Notes: generated by a model from the letters alone, not told the origin. A stretch of DNA of 64,000 nucleotides from Kordia sp. TARA_039_SRF (GCA_006383075.2 SMNH02000002.1:321127-385126), one strand, 5' to 3'. Shown: positions 43,402-52,816, counted from the stretch's first letter. A program made the numbers and translations.

Positions 43402-43419
43402 AGAACTTTACAACTCAAA

Positions 43420-44373
43420 TTACTTTTGCTTTTGCTTGATTTGCTTAGTTTCTTTTAATAAAATATTGCCTACTAGGTTTTGCATTTCATTAGATTTATA
43501 CATAGGAATTTGGTGTCCTACATTTTTCAGCCAAAACAATTGCTTTTTAGGTGCTTCAAGCTTTTTAAAAAATGCTTCGGTAAGTTGAGCGTTTGTTGTT
43601 AAGTCGTGTTCTCCAATTAAAATGTAGATAGGAATTTTAAAGACTGTTTTATCTTTTAACAAGTTTATAGCATATAGTTCTTTGTATAGAGGCATCCATT
43701 GTTTTTCCCATTGTTTAAAAAACTTCATGTACTGTTGAAATTCTGTATCTGAGATATGTGTCCCTTTAAAATTGCTTATCCATTTAAATTGAATTGCCAT
43801 ATCTTCTACAATTTTATAAGGTATGTCTACTGCTGTGAGTTGCTTAACTGCTTCAATATTGTCTTGTGTATTATAGTAGTTTATAAGTTTATTATTTGTA
43901 AGATGTTGACTTTTTTTATTATCTATTAAAGGACTAATTGCGACAAGTGAGTCTATTGCATTTGGATAATGTAATGCTAAATGAAATCCTAAAACAGTTC
44001 CCCAAGAATTGGCTACCAATACAATTTTATCCTTATTAAATTCTTTTAGTAGATATTTTAAAATTTCTTCTGCATCTTGCTTCATTTCTGATAAAGTTGG
44101 TGACTTTAAATTGCTATTCTTTGATTTCCCAGCTCCTCTCTGATCCCAATGAACAACCAAAAAATGCGTTTCCAATATATTAGTTATTTGCTGCCTATGA
44201 GATGAAGTAGCCGCTCCTGGTCCACCGTGTAGATATAAAAGAAGTGGTTTACTTTTATCTCCTTTAATACTTACAAATTGTTTTATGCCTCCAACTTCCA
44301 CGTATTGGGTTAAATGGATACTATTTGAATTACCTTTTGAGTTTTGTCCAAATACACTATTAGGATAGCACAA
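43420..44373 (-). CDS. Alpha/beta hydrolase (proline-iminopeptidase-like) with out-of-frame signal peptide
   Basis: 317 residues of an alpha/beta hydrolase: LLLYLHGGPGAATSS (oxyanion HGGPG), VVHWDQRGAGKS, nucleophile elbow LVANSWGTVLGFH with Ser, LIGEHDLTT (Asp) and NVGHQIP (His). This is the pattern of prolyl iminopeptidases and related esterases. Only a TTG at 44373 starts the open frame. An ATG at 44401 begins a typical signal peptide (MKHLLITIF) but in another frame; loss of one T in the ATTTTC run (44375-44380) would join the two as MKHLLITISLCYPNSVFG. So the gene may be broken at its signal peptide, or the base is an error. It follows the gene at 44466 on the same strand. Confidence 0.8.
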   Translation of the reverse strand: MCYPNSVFGQNSKGNSNSIHLTQYVEVGGIKQFVSIKGDKSKPLLLYLHGGPGAATSSHRQQITNILETHFLVVHWDQRGAGKSKNSNLKSPTLSEMKQDAEEILKYLLKEFNKDKIVLVANSWGTVLGFHLALHYPNAIDSLVAISPLIDNKKSQHLTNNKLINYYNTQDNIEAVKQLTAVDIPYKIVEDMAIQFKWISNFKGTHISDTEFQQYMKFFKQWEKQWMPLYKELYAINLLKDKTVFKIPIYILIGEHDLTTNAQLTEAFFKKLEAPKKQLFWLKNVGHQIPMYKSNEMQNLVGNILLKETKQIKQKQK

Positions 44374-44465
44374 TGAAAATAGTTATGAGTAAATGTTTCA
44401 TGATATTAGATTAAAAAATATGATATTGTAAAAATTCAATACCTTGTTCAACAAAGTATCTTGAT

Positions 44466-45110
44466 TTATAACCGTATTCCTATATAAAGATTAGGTTCAA
44501 AAAGGAAATATGATTTCCATTTACTGTCTAATTTCTTAAATGCTGTTGGCGTATTAGTGTCAATTATCCAATTTTGACAATGTATTTGAGGTTCGATAAA
44601 AATTCGTTTCTTTTTACCAAAAGCAATGTGATAGCCTATGTGATATGAAGTATATAACTTGAATCCGTTTGCTATTTTTTTATGGTTTAAGTCTAAGTAG
44701 GTTTTGTATTGCGGCAATACTTCTATTGCCGCAAATAATCCTTTCCAAAGCATTCGCTGGTACGATATTCCAATTCCTGTTTCACGCAGATAACCAGGAT
44801 AAAATTCAGTTTCAGAATCTATTTTATCTCTAAGTCCGTCCCACCATTGAATCCCCATAGGTTGAAACAATCGCCAAGTAGCAAATTTTACTCCAATGAT
44901 GTTTTTAGCATCTAATTCACGTTTTACATGAAATTCAATATGTTGTGTGTTCGTTCTTTCGCCTCCTTTCCCAATATTGCCCAAAATAATTGCAGGGAAG
45001 CTCACTCTGTATTTGAAATCTAAGTCATTATTTTTGAATGATTCTTTAGTGCTTTGCGCAAAAATATTTAAGGTACAAAGTGTAAAACTGATGATTACTA
45101 TTTTTCTCAT
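44466..45110 (-). CDS. Exported hypothetical outer-membrane-type protein
   Basis: 214 residues with a signal peptide (IVIISFTLCTLNIFAQ). The mature part shows alternating strands and turns (YRVSFPAIILGNIGKGGE, LYTSYHIGYHIAFGKK, FLFEPNLYIGIRL), which suggests a beta-barrel ending without an aromatic last residue. No family recognised. It starts a unit with the alpha/beta hydrolase and carries the shared promoter copy B. Confidence 0.65.
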   Translation of the reverse strand: MRKIVIISFTLCTLNIFAQSTKESFKNNDLDFKYRVSFPAIILGNIGKGGERTNTQHIEFHVKRELDAKNIIGVKFATWRLFQPMGIQWWDGLRDKIDSETEFYPGYLRETGIGISYQRMLWKGLFAAIEVLPQYKTYLDLNHKKIANGFKLYTSYHIGYHIAFGKKKRIFIEPQIHCQNWIIDTNTPTAFKKLDSKWKSYFLFEPNLYIGIRL

Positions 45111-45159
45111 TTTAATGTGTTTGTAATTGTTCGTTTTTTATTTTGATTAATTGATAAAG

Positions 45160-45205
45160 CAAAGAAACGTTAGAAATTAAAGTGTATCGTTCTGAATTAT
45201 GATTT
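45160..45205 (-). promoter_or_regulatory. Shared activator-type promoter, copy B
   Basis: -7-like box TTTCTTTG (45160-45167, minus strand), 18 bp spacer, then AAATCATAATTCAGAACGAT (45186-45205). The downstream leader (AACGAACAATTA) is also shared with copy C. Confidence 0.75.
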
Positions 45206-45272
45206 CATACCTTTTTGACATATCGTACTAATGTCGTTTTTGTGAAGTAGTTTTGCATTAGATATCATCACA

Positions 45273-45309
45273 AAAAAATGGCTTACCTTTTTTTGCTAAG
45301 CCATTTTTA
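45273..45309 (-). terminator. Intrinsic terminator after the acetyltransferase gene
   Basis: Stem AAATGGCTTA/TAAGCCATTT around CCTTTTTTTGC, with A and T runs on both sides, just beyond the minus-strand stop at 45318. Confidence 0.85.
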
Positions 45310-45317
45310 TACTTTTT

Positions 45318-45935
45318 TTAGAATATTTCTTCTGGAGACGAAGTGAGTTTATCTACATTTTGGGTAATTTTTTCAATGTCCCAATCCCACCATTTTAGTT
45401 TCAGTAGTTTTCTTATAGTGTCTTCAGAGAAACGTTTTTTGATTGATTTTGCTGGATTTCCTCCTACAATGGTATAGGGTTCTACATTTTTTGTAACTAC
45501 TGCTTTTGTGGCAATAATGGCGCCATCCCCAATTTGAACACCTGGCATTATAGTAGCTCCATGACCTATCCATACATCGTTTCCAATAATAGTATTTCCT
45601 TTGTCTAGATAGCTTTTCCCTTCCATAGCATGTTGCCAAGCTCCTCCAAATATAGCAAATGGATAAGCGGTTGTAGCTTCTGTTAAATGGTTTCCTCCAT
45701 TCATTATAAATGTTACGTCTGATGCAATCATACAAAACTTACCAATGATGAGTTTATCTCCTATGAAATCAAAATGGTATTTGACATTTTTTTCAAAGTT
45801 AGATACATCTTCAAAGTCATCGTAGTAGTTATAATCTCCCACAACAATGTTTGGGTTATCAATATAGTTTTTTAAAAAGCAAAGGTTTTGGTAATTCTGA
45901 ATTGGAAAAACCGTGTTAGAACTAGGAATTTTCAT
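45318..45935 (-). CDS. CatB/Vat-type hexapeptide acetyltransferase
   Basis: 205 residues with left-handed parallel beta-helix hexapeptide repeats ([38 protein letters not shown] in blocks) typical of the xenobiotic acyltransferase family (CatB chloramphenicol and Vat streptogramin acetyltransferases). [15 protein letters not shown] carries the catalytic His. [11 protein letters not shown] near residue 35 is the Vat-type entry loop. Real resistance is plausible but unproven; many environmental members act on other alcohols. It is last in a unit with the SDR and beta-lactamase-like genes. Confidence 0.88.
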   Translation of the reverse strand: MKIPSSNTVFPIQNYQNLCFLKNYIDNPNIVVGDYNYYDDFEDVSNFEKNVKYHFDFIGDKLIIGKFCMIASDVTFIMNGGNHLTEATTAYPFAIFGGAWQHAMEGKSYLDKGNTIIGNDVWIGHGATIMPGVQIGDGAIIATKAVVTKNVEPYTIVGGNPAKSIKKRFSEDTIRKLLKLKWWDWDIEKITQNVDKLTSSPEEIF

Positions 45936-45995
45936 AAAGATTGTGTTTGTTTTGATGAATAAAATAGCGCAATAGCTGAGATTTTCATTTGTAGT

Positions 45996-46868
45996 TTATT
46001 GAAATTCTTGGAATTTATTAGTTTCTCTAAGATAAAAATCTTTCAAATGCTGATTTCCATACAATGGGGCAATATTGTCTTCTGCCATTAAGGTTAAAAA
46101 AAATTCAATAGGACCGTATGTTTTCACGCTGGTAAAGGTTCGTAAACTCCAAATACTCAGTTTCCGAAGCCAATCTGGCAAATGAATTATTTTCACAGGC
46201 TTGTTTAAAGCTGTAAAAGCTAGTTTGCTAATGTCATTAAGGCTTAAAATATCTGGTCCGCCAATGGTTATTTCTTTATTGACATCATCTAAAGTGTTTA
46301 TAATGACTTTCGCCAAATCTTCTCCATGAATAGGATTAAATTTTTGATTTCCTGAGCCAAACAAATAAATACGACCCGATGTAGCCATTTGCAAAAAATC
46401 TTTCATGTCTGAGAAAAATCCATTCGGTCTTATAATAGTATAGTTTAAACCCGAAGATTTTAAAGCATCAACAAACTTTTCTTTAGCCTCAAAAATTTTC
46501 AACTTTCGATAGTTATTTCCATTGATTGCTGATATATAAACAAAATGTCTTACACCTGCTTTTTTTGCTTCTGTAAGCAAGTTCATATTGGCTTTATAAT
46601 CTACATCCATGTAGGTTAATCCATCTTTCTGCCTTGTAATGCCAATGGTAGATATTACAGTATCTATTCCTTTACAAATATCCCGTAAGGTTTCAGGTTG
46701 GGTTACTTCTGCTTGCTTTATTTCTAAATAGTTTTCACTTTCGTTTGGTAACTTATTAGGATTGCGTACAATAGCGATTACCTGATTTTGTTTTTCAATT
46801 AAAGTTTTTAATAAATAACTCCCCAAATAGCCTGTGGCACCTGCTAATAATACATTGGTATGTTTCAT
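45996..46868 (-). CDS. NAD(P)-binding SDR-like (NmrA group) protein
   Basis: A 290-residue protein with the nucleotide loop LLAGATGYLGSYLLKTL (7-23), VAIVRNPNKLP, DTVISTIGITRQKDG, VRHFVYISAING and YTIIRPNGFFSDM. The family includes atypical SDRs that act as oxidoreductases or NAD(P) sensors, and it resembles DoxX-linked or ubiquinone-chaperone-like members. It lies 25 bp after the beta-lactamase-like gene, so it is in the same unit. Confidence 0.85.
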   Translation of the reverse strand: MKHTNVLLAGATGYLGSYLLKTLIEKQNQVIAIVRNPNKLPNESENYLEIKQAEVTQPETLRDICKGIDTVISTIGITRQKDGLTYMDVDYKANMNLLTEAKKAGVRHFVYISAINGNNYRKLKIFEAKEKFVDALKSSGLNYTIIRPNGFFSDMKDFLQMATSGRIYLFGSGNQKFNPIHGEDLAKVIINTLDDVNKEITIGGPDILSLNDISKLAFTALNKPVKIIHLPDWLRKLSIWSLRTFTSVKTYGPIEFFLTLMAEDNIAPLYGNQHLKDFYLRETNKFQEFQ

Positions 46869-46893
46869 TATTGCTAAGTTTAGGAGCCCCGTT

Positions 46894-47973
46894 TTAATTA
46901 AACTCGTTTGTTAATAATTGTTGAATTAAGAAGTTACGTTGAGAACCTGTTAAATCTTGTTGGTTGCTTAGCAATACAATTGTAGCGTTATGTGCTGGTA
47001 CAAAGCCAATCATACTCCAAAAGCCATTGATATCGCCTCCATGCCAATACATTGTAGTATTACTTTCTTGCGTAGTAAACCATCCTAAGCCAAAGTCAAC
47101 ATATCCATTCGGCACATTTTGCGCAAATATTTCGTTTTTTTCGGCTTCAGTAAACCAACTAGTCTTTACAGCATTTGTCCAAGTTTCCATATCTTTTGGA
47201 GAACTACTAAAATCACCCGCACCAAACGGAATAGTCATAGGATATGTACTGTTAGGAGTTCCATTTAAATATCCTTGAGCATGTGCGTTGATATCTATTA
47301 CATCTGTTCCTTTGTATGAGTTGTTCATGCCTAACTGATTGAATATTTTCTGCTGTACATATTGATGAAATGTCATACCAGATAATTGCTCTACTAATAA
47401 CGCTGAAATAAGATAGTTGGAGTTACAGTATTCCTTGCTTGCACCAGGCATAAAATTAAGTCCATTTTCAGTTATTAACTCTGTGATTGCAGTATAAATA
47501 TCTTCTGTATCTAGCACATATCCATCTTCAAATGCTTGTTCTACCAATAATTGATACTCTGGAATACCTGATTGATGCGATAATAAATTTGCAAGGGTAA
47601 TTTGATTACCATTTGGGAATTCTGTGTCAAATTCATCTAAAGTCTGATTAAAACTACTTATAAACCCATCCCGCTTTAGTTGTACTAACGCTGCTGCTGT
47701 AAACGTTTTGGTTACAGAACCAATACGATAAGCCAGTTCTTCATCTTGAGATAATGCTGTGCTTTCATTTGCCAATCCAAAACCTTGACGCACCAAATCA
47801 TTTCCGTTTTTAGTGATGATAGCATATCCTTGAAAATCTATTTCATTCAATAAATTTTCAACAGTTGTATAGCTGCTTGTTGGTATATTAGTATCATCGT
47901 CGCTTGAACAAGATGTAAAAAGCCCTAAAATTGATACCGTAAATACTACTAAGAATTTGTGTAATGTTGTCAT
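46894..47973 (-). CDS. Beta-lactamase-fold lipoprotein
   Basis: 359 residues with a lipoprotein signal (ILGLFTSC). Class C beta-lactamase fold: IGSVTKTFTAAALV (SxxK), EYCNSNYLISAL (YxN) and MYWHGGDINGFWS for the third motif. LLSHQSGIPEYQ fits the family's conserved loop. Likely an esterase, D-amino peptidase or cell-wall hydrolase anchored in the membrane. First gene of a unit with the SDR and acetyltransferase genes, preceded by shared promoter copy C. Confidence 0.88.
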   Translation of the reverse strand: MTTLHKFLVVFTVSILGLFTSCSSDDDTNIPTSSYTTVENLLNEIDFQGYAIITKNGNDLVRQGFGLANESTALSQDEELAYRIGSVTKTFTAAALVQLKRDGFISSFNQTLDEFDTEFPNGNQITLANLLSHQSGIPEYQLLVEQAFEDGYVLDTEDIYTAITELITENGLNFMPGASKEYCNSNYLISALLVEQLSGMTFHQYVQQKIFNQLGMNNSYKGTDVIDINAHAQGYLNGTPNSTYPMTIPFGAGDFSSSPKDMETWTNAVKTSWFTEAEKNEIFAQNVPNGYVDFGLGWFTTQESNTTMYWHGGDINGFWSMIGFVPAHNATIVLLSNQQDLTGSQRNFLIQQLLTNEFN

Positions 47974-48004
47974 AATTGTTCGTTTTTTTTAATTAATTAT
48001 GATG

Positions 48005-48050
48005 CAAAGATTCATCCGATTTTTGAAGCAATCGTTCTGAATTATAATTT
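48005..48050 (-). promoter_or_regulatory. Shared activator-type promoter, copy C
   Basis: -7-like box AATCTTTG (48005-48012, minus strand), exactly 18 bp spacer, then AAATTATAATTCAGAACGAT (48031-48050). It lies between the TPR-AraC regulator gene stop and the beta-lactamase-like gene. Confidence 0.78.
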
Positions 48051-48069
48051 GAAACGAACTAATAATGAT

Positions 48070-49845
48070 TTAGCATGAATTGGCTTTCATCCAAGCTCTT
48101 GGAGTAATACCCTCAATTTTTTTAAAATACGTATTAAACACACTTTTTGAGTTAAAACCACTATCATAAGCTAATCCAAGAATCGTAAGATGCGAATTCT
48201 TAGGATCTAAAGCTATATTTTTGAAATGTTTTAAGCGGTAAGAGTTAACAAAATCGTTAAAATTAAGGTGAAAAGCTTTGTTAACTACATAAGATATTTT
48301 ATTCGTATTTAATTCTAAAACATCTGCAACAAGTTTTAAACTCAATTGTGGGTTTAAAAATGGTTTTTCTTCATCAAAATACCTAAACAATTCTTCTTTT
48401 ACGATTGCTATTTGTCCATTATCTAAAATATTTGAAGCTAATTTTTCTTTGTCCTCCTTAGGTGATTTTACCTCTGAAAGCGACAAATTGGAACAATGCA
48501 ATTCTGTAAACGGATGTATTTTATGCAGCGGCTGTAAAAAAGGCTCTTGCCTATAATTTATAACTTGACCTCGCCTTTGTTGAATCATATCATGTAAACG
48601 AGAAAACGCCAACTCTGTATAACTTGAATTACTTAAAATAAAAATGTCATAAGGAACCAACAAAGTTTCTGCACTACCATTATTTGCCCATTTTTTTATA
48701 ATTTCTTCTGGAACTTTAGCATCTTTTTTATTGATAAGGCTAAATAGTAGTTCTTTTTCTTCTATCAGTGACGTTCCACCTATAAACTCTTCAAACTGCT
48801 GTTTTTTGTTAAGCCATATCAAGCAAAAACATTTTAAATGATGTGCTAACTCTAATTCAGGGTTAAGCGTTAATGCATAATCAACATTATCTAATGCTTC
48901 ATCAAATTGACGTTGATAGTAGTAAATATGTGCTAATGTGTAATAATTATTTGCTGAAAGCGGATCTACCTCCAACAATTTGTTTGCATACACTAAAGCT
49001 TCGTCAAAAAAACCTAGCGCTATAAATAACTCTGTCATGGCTTCCAAGCCATCAATATGATTCGGATTTATTTTTAACACTTTATGAATGTGTATGTACG
49101 CGTTTTTAAAATCCCATTCTTCCCAAAAAAACTTACCTACATAAGATAATGGATATTCAGGTAAAGAAGTGTCTATTTCTTTAGCTACTAAAAGATTACT
49201 AATAGCCAAATCCATTGCTTCTTGATAGGGCATATAACCCCACATTGCCAACAAACCAAAACATTGTAAATTAGCATAATAGGCTTTCGCATAATTTTTA
49301 TCTAAAGCAATAGCTTGGCTGTAATAAGATATTGCTTGATTTATGCTTTCAGGTGTCCATTTTAACTGTAATGAGCGTCCTTTTAAAAATAATTGATAAG
49401 CATCAACATTACTTGTAGGTTGTGTAATTAATTGTTTTTGAACATCAAAATGTCCAAAATTATTTCGAACCTCATCTGCAATTGCCAAGCTAATCTCATC
49501 TTCTAAGTCGAAAATATCAATTAATTTTCTATCAAATTTTTTAGACCAATAGTGTATTCCATCGCTAACGTCTATCAACTGTGCGGTAATTCTAAGTCGT
49601 TCTTGAGACTTTTTTATGCTTCCTTCAAGAATCGTGTTTACTCCAAGTTGATTTCCTATAATTCTTACATCTATATCTTTTCCTTTAAAAGCAAATGAGG
49701 ATGTTCTTGCAATAACTTTAAGCTCTTTAATTTTTGTCAGAGCATTGATAATTTCTTCTGTAATTCCATCACAAAAAAATTCATTGTCAATATCATTACT
49801 CATATTAACAAAAGGTAGTACGGCTATAGATTGTGTAGTATTCAT
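48070..49845 (-). CDS. TolB-N/TPR/AraC regulator
   Basis: A 591-residue fusion. Residues 1-130 resemble the TolB-like N-terminal domain (COG5616) also found in adenylate-cyclase-like regulators: SIAVLPFVNMSNDIDNEFFCDGITEEI in blocks, FKGKDIDVRIIGNQLGV and GTHYWS-like GIHYWSKKFDR. Residues 140-370 carry TPR-type helices (YSQAIALDKNYAKAYYANL, ANNYYTLAHIYYYQRQFDEAL). The last 100 residues are an AraC DNA-binding domain (ADVLELNTNKISYVVNKAFHL, LGLAYDSGFNSKSVFNTYFKK). No sensor kinase or membrane part. It is upstream of three transcription units that share one promoter motif and is the best candidate to bind it; that is inference. Confidence 0.85.
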   Translation of the reverse strand: MNTTQSIAVLPFVNMSNDIDNEFFCDGITEEIINALTKIKELKVIARTSSFAFKGKDIDVRIIGNQLGVNTILEGSIKKSQERLRITAQLIDVSDGIHYWSKKFDRKLIDIFDLEDEISLAIADEVRNNFGHFDVQKQLITQPTSNVDAYQLFLKGRSLQLKWTPESINQAISYYSQAIALDKNYAKAYYANLQCFGLLAMWGYMPYQEAMDLAISNLLVAKEIDTSLPEYPLSYVGKFFWEEWDFKNAYIHIHKVLKINPNHIDGLEAMTELFIALGFFDEALVYANKLLEVDPLSANNYYTLAHIYYYQRQFDEALDNVDYALTLNPELELAHHLKCFCLIWLNKKQQFEEFIGGTSLIEEKELLFSLINKKDAKVPEEIIKKWANNGSAETLLVPYDIFILSNSSYTELAFSRLHDMIQQRRGQVINYRQEPFLQPLHKIHPFTELHCSNLSLSEVKSPKEDKEKLASNILDNGQIAIVKEELFRYFDEEKPFLNPQLSLKLVADVLELNTNKISYVVNKAFHLNFNDFVNSYRLKHFKNIALDPKNSHLTILGLAYDSGFNSKSVFNTYFKKIEGITPRAWMKANSC

Positions 49846-49859
49846 TGGCTAAAGATTTC

Positions 49860-49867
49860 CAAATCTA
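49860..49867 (-). promoter_or_regulatory. -7 promoter box TAGATTTG of the TPR-AraC gene
   Basis: Exact TAnnTTTG match on the minus strand, 14 bp before the ATG at 49845. The rest of the 49846-50179 gap is AT-rich without other calls. Confidence 0.6.
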
Positions 49868-50179
49868 CAAAAACCAAAACGCTTTTTCGCCATAAATTTG
49901 AATGGAATTACTCGCCTGTAATCAAGTAAGCTATTTAAATCTAAAACGCATAATTTTACGAATACTTTATAAAGAAAATTCAATGTTATTTCTTAAGTAA
50001 ATATCAGAAAAAGCTATCATCGAAAAACTCACGCAAAAAATATAAAAATGCTTTTTCACAATTTGATAAATAAAAGAGAAACAAACATCCAAACCATATT
50101 CTGTTAAAAAACACACACAAAACTCTGCATCTTTTCAAAATTCCGTACATTTAGAAACACCAAACTAAACAACCCAAAC

Positions 50180-51442
50180 ATGAAAAAATTACTGCGTTTG
50201 CTCGTATTAATGCTTCCGCTTGCGATATATTGTCAGCCCAATACGGAAGTTTTTCTCTATAATCTTTCCACAGAGAACAATCAAATACAGCTTACGGATG
50301 GAAAAAACATTTCCAATAATGAAGGCTATGACAATCAACCTTCGTTTCAATACGAAAATAAAATCCTCTTCTCTTCTACCCGAAATGGACAAACAGATAT
50401 TGTTGCTTATCATACCAACGATGGTAAAAAACAATGGCTGAGCAACACACCACAAGGCAGTGAATATTCGCCTACAAGAATTCCTACAGCCAAAGATATT
50501 TCTGCTATCCGTTTAGACACCACTGGATTGCAATTATTGTACAGATATCGCGGTAAAAAAAACTATCCTATTCATAAAGAATTGGTGATTGGATATCATG
50601 TATGGCAATCGCGTGATATGTTGGTTTCTTTTGTTTTGGGCGATGTTTCTAAATTGGTAGTTTCTAACTTAAAAAATAATACAGATTATACCGTCGACAC
50701 TAATATTGGACGTTCATTGCACAACATTCCCAACTCAAATTTGGTAAGTTACATTAGCAAAAAAAATGATGTTTGGGAAATTCGTTCGCTCGACGTTAAC
50801 ACGTATGAAACAAAAAAAATCGCCAACACCGTTCCAAATGTGGAAGACATGTGCTGGTTGAATGATGGCTCTATCTTAATGGCGAAAGGAAAAGCCTTGT
50901 ACAAATTGCATCCCGAGAAGGACAAAGACTGGAAAATCATCAAACTTTTTGACAAAGCATCTTTTGACAATATTACGCGTATTGCGGTGAATCAACCCAA
51001 TAATAAACTTGCCTTAGTAGCAGAGCCTGAAAAAACACTCGCGCCTACGTTAGAAAACATTCGTTGGATTGCCGGCAATTGGAAAGGCGAAGCCTTTGGC
51101 GGCATTGCGGAAGAAAACTGGAGCGAACCTTCGGGCGATTCTATGATGGCAACGTTTAAATTAATTGTGAATGGAAAAGTCAACTTTTACGAAATTGAAA
51201 CGATTTCGGAAGTCAACAACAGTTTGATATTACGACTGAAACATTTTAACAACGACTTAAAAGGTTGGGAAACCAAAGACGAAACTGTCGATTTCCCGCT
51301 GATAAAAGTCACGCCCAACAAAGCCATTTTTGAAGGAATGATTTTTGAATCCGTAGACGCCAACAACATGATTGTGTACGTAACCATCGGACAAAAAGAC
51401 GGCAGCAACGCCATTGTTCCTTTCTATTACACAAAAAAATAA
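50180..51442 (+). CDS. WD40/TolB-like and DUF6265-like exported protein
   Basis: 420 residues with signal peptide (LVLMLPLAIYCQ). Residues 20-275 carry TolB-like beta-propeller repeats (NQPSFQYENKILFSSTRNGQTDIVAYH in blocks, SRDMLVSFVLGDVSKLV). Residues 285-420 form a lipocalin-like domain (IRWIAGNWKGEAFGGIAEENW, GDSMMATFKLI) matching the DUF6265 type. Likely a periplasmic binding or sensing protein, no enzyme motif. It is followed 33 bp later by the M28 peptidase gene, probably one unit. Confidence 0.75.
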   Translation: MKKLLRLLVLMLPLAIYCQPNTEVFLYNLSTENNQIQLTDGKNISNNEGYDNQPSFQYENKILFSSTRNGQTDIVAYHTNDGKKQWLSNTPQGSEYSPTRIPTAKDISAIRLDTTGLQLLYRYRGKKNYPIHKELVIGYHVWQSRDMLVSFVLGDVSKLVVSNLKNNTDYTVDTNIGRSLHNIPNSNLVSYISKKNDVWEIRSLDVNTYETKKIANTVPNVEDMCWLNDGSILMAKGKALYKLHPEKDKDWKIIKLFDKASFDNITRIAVNQPNNKLALVAEPEKTLAPTLENIRWIAGNWKGEAFGGIAEENWSEPSGDSMMATFKLIVNGKVNFYEIETISEVNNSLILRLKHFNNDLKGWETKDETVDFPLIKVTPNKAIFEGMIFESVDANNMIVYVTIGQKDGSNAIVPFYYTKK

Positions 51443-51475
51443 AAACTCATTAAATAAACATTTAGCCTAAAAAAT

Positions 51476-52813
51476 ATGAAAAAAAATATCCTCGCTCTCC
51501 TACTCTTTTCCATCACCATTGCAACAGCACAAACCGACCCGCGTTTATACGACATTATTGATGCGGTTTCGGCAGATCGTATTGAAAATGATATCCGCAC
51601 TTTGGCAAATTTCGGTACGCGAAATACCTTTAGTGATACAGTTTCTGAAACACGTGGTATTGGAGCTGCCAGACGCTGGATTAAGAAAGAATTTGAGCAA
51701 ATTTCTAGCAATTGTGACAACTGTTTGAATGTGTTCTACCAAAAAGATTTCGTAACGAAAGAAGGCAATCGTCGCGTACCAAAAGATGCGTGGGTTGTAA
51801 ATGTAGTGGCAATTCAAAAAGGAACAAAATATCCAAATCGATATGTGATTATGAGTGGCGATATTGATTCGCGCGCTAGCGATACGATGGACTTTACCAC
51901 AGATGCGCCAGGTGCCAACGACAACGCTTCAGGAATGGCAGGAACCATAGAAGCTGCGCGTGTATTATCGAAATATCAATTTAAAAATAGCATTATTTAT
52001 GTGGGATTATCGGGCGAAGAACAAGGATTGTTTGGCGGACAAGGATTGGCAAAATACGCCAAAGAGCAAGGTTGGGATATTATTGGCGTACTCAACAATG
52101 ACATGATTGGAAATATTGAAGGTGTAGATGGTGTGATTGACAATCGCTCGTTCCGAATTTTCTCAGAGCCAGTGCCAGCCAACGAAACTGAACGTCAACG
52201 CAGAGCACGACGTTTTTACGGTGGCGAAGTTGATGGAATTTCGCGACAATTGGCACGCTATGTACACAAACAAACACAAACCTATATGCCAGAAATGAAC
52301 CCAATGATGATTTACCGTTTGGACAGATTTGGTCGTGGCGGACATCACCGACCGTTTAACGATTTAGGTTTTGCGGGAATCCGAATCATGGAAGCGCATG
52401 AAAATTACAATCGCCAACACCAAGATATTCGTGTCGAAAACGGTATCAAATACGGTGATGTGATTGAAGGTGTAAATTTTGATTATGCGAAGAAACTAAC
52501 GGCTGTAAATGCTATCAATTTGGCAAGTTTGGCGTGGTCGCCATTACCACCAAAAGATGTGAAAATCGGTGGTATTGTGGAACCAAGTGCAAAATTCAAA
52601 TGGTCTGCATCAGAAGATGATAATATTATTGGTTATAAAATTTACTGGCGTGATACCACTGCGCCACAATGGCAACATTCGCGCTTTGTAGGCGATGTGA
52701 CTGAATACACCTTAAAAGGCATTGTGATTGATAATTATTACTTTGGAATTGCTTCTGTGAGCAAAAACGGGCATGAAAGTTTAATTGTGTTTCCTGCGAA
52801 AACATTTCGATAA
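51476..52813 (+). CDS. M28-family aminopeptidase, exported
   Basis: 445 residues with signal peptide (ILALLLFSITIATAQ). The M28 zinc fold is shown by VIMSGDIDSR, GANDNASGMAGTIEAARVL (bridging Asp) and VGLSGEEQGLFGGQGLA (catalytic Glu pair), plus LNNDMIGN. The first zinc ligand, usually His in the HxD motif, is Asp in GDIDSR; this variant is seen in several Bacteroidetes M28 proteins but could change metal use. A fibronectin-III-like domain follows at the C-terminus (PPKDVKIGGIVEPSAKFKW, IIGYKIYWRD). Secreted peptidase; the unit continues with YdeI, 3 bp downstream. Confidence 0.9.
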   Translation: MKKNILALLLFSITIATAQTDPRLYDIIDAVSADRIENDIRTLANFGTRNTFSDTVSETRGIGAARRWIKKEFEQISSNCDNCLNVFYQKDFVTKEGNRRVPKDAWVVNVVAIQKGTKYPNRYVIMSGDIDSRASDTMDFTTDAPGANDNASGMAGTIEAARVLSKYQFKNSIIYVGLSGEEQGLFGGQGLAKYAKEQGWDIIGVLNNDMIGNIEGVDGVIDNRSFRIFSEPVPANETERQRRARRFYGGEVDGISRQLARYVHKQTQTYMPEMNPMMIYRLDRFGRGGHHRPFNDLGFAGIRIMEAHENYNRQHQDIRVENGIKYGDVIEGVNFDYAKKLTAVNAINLASLAWSPLPPKDVKIGGIVEPSAKFKWSASEDDNIIGYKIYWRDTTAPQWQHSRFVGDVTEYTLKGIVIDNYYFGIASVSKNGHESLIVFPAKTFR

Positions 52814-52816
52814 TTT

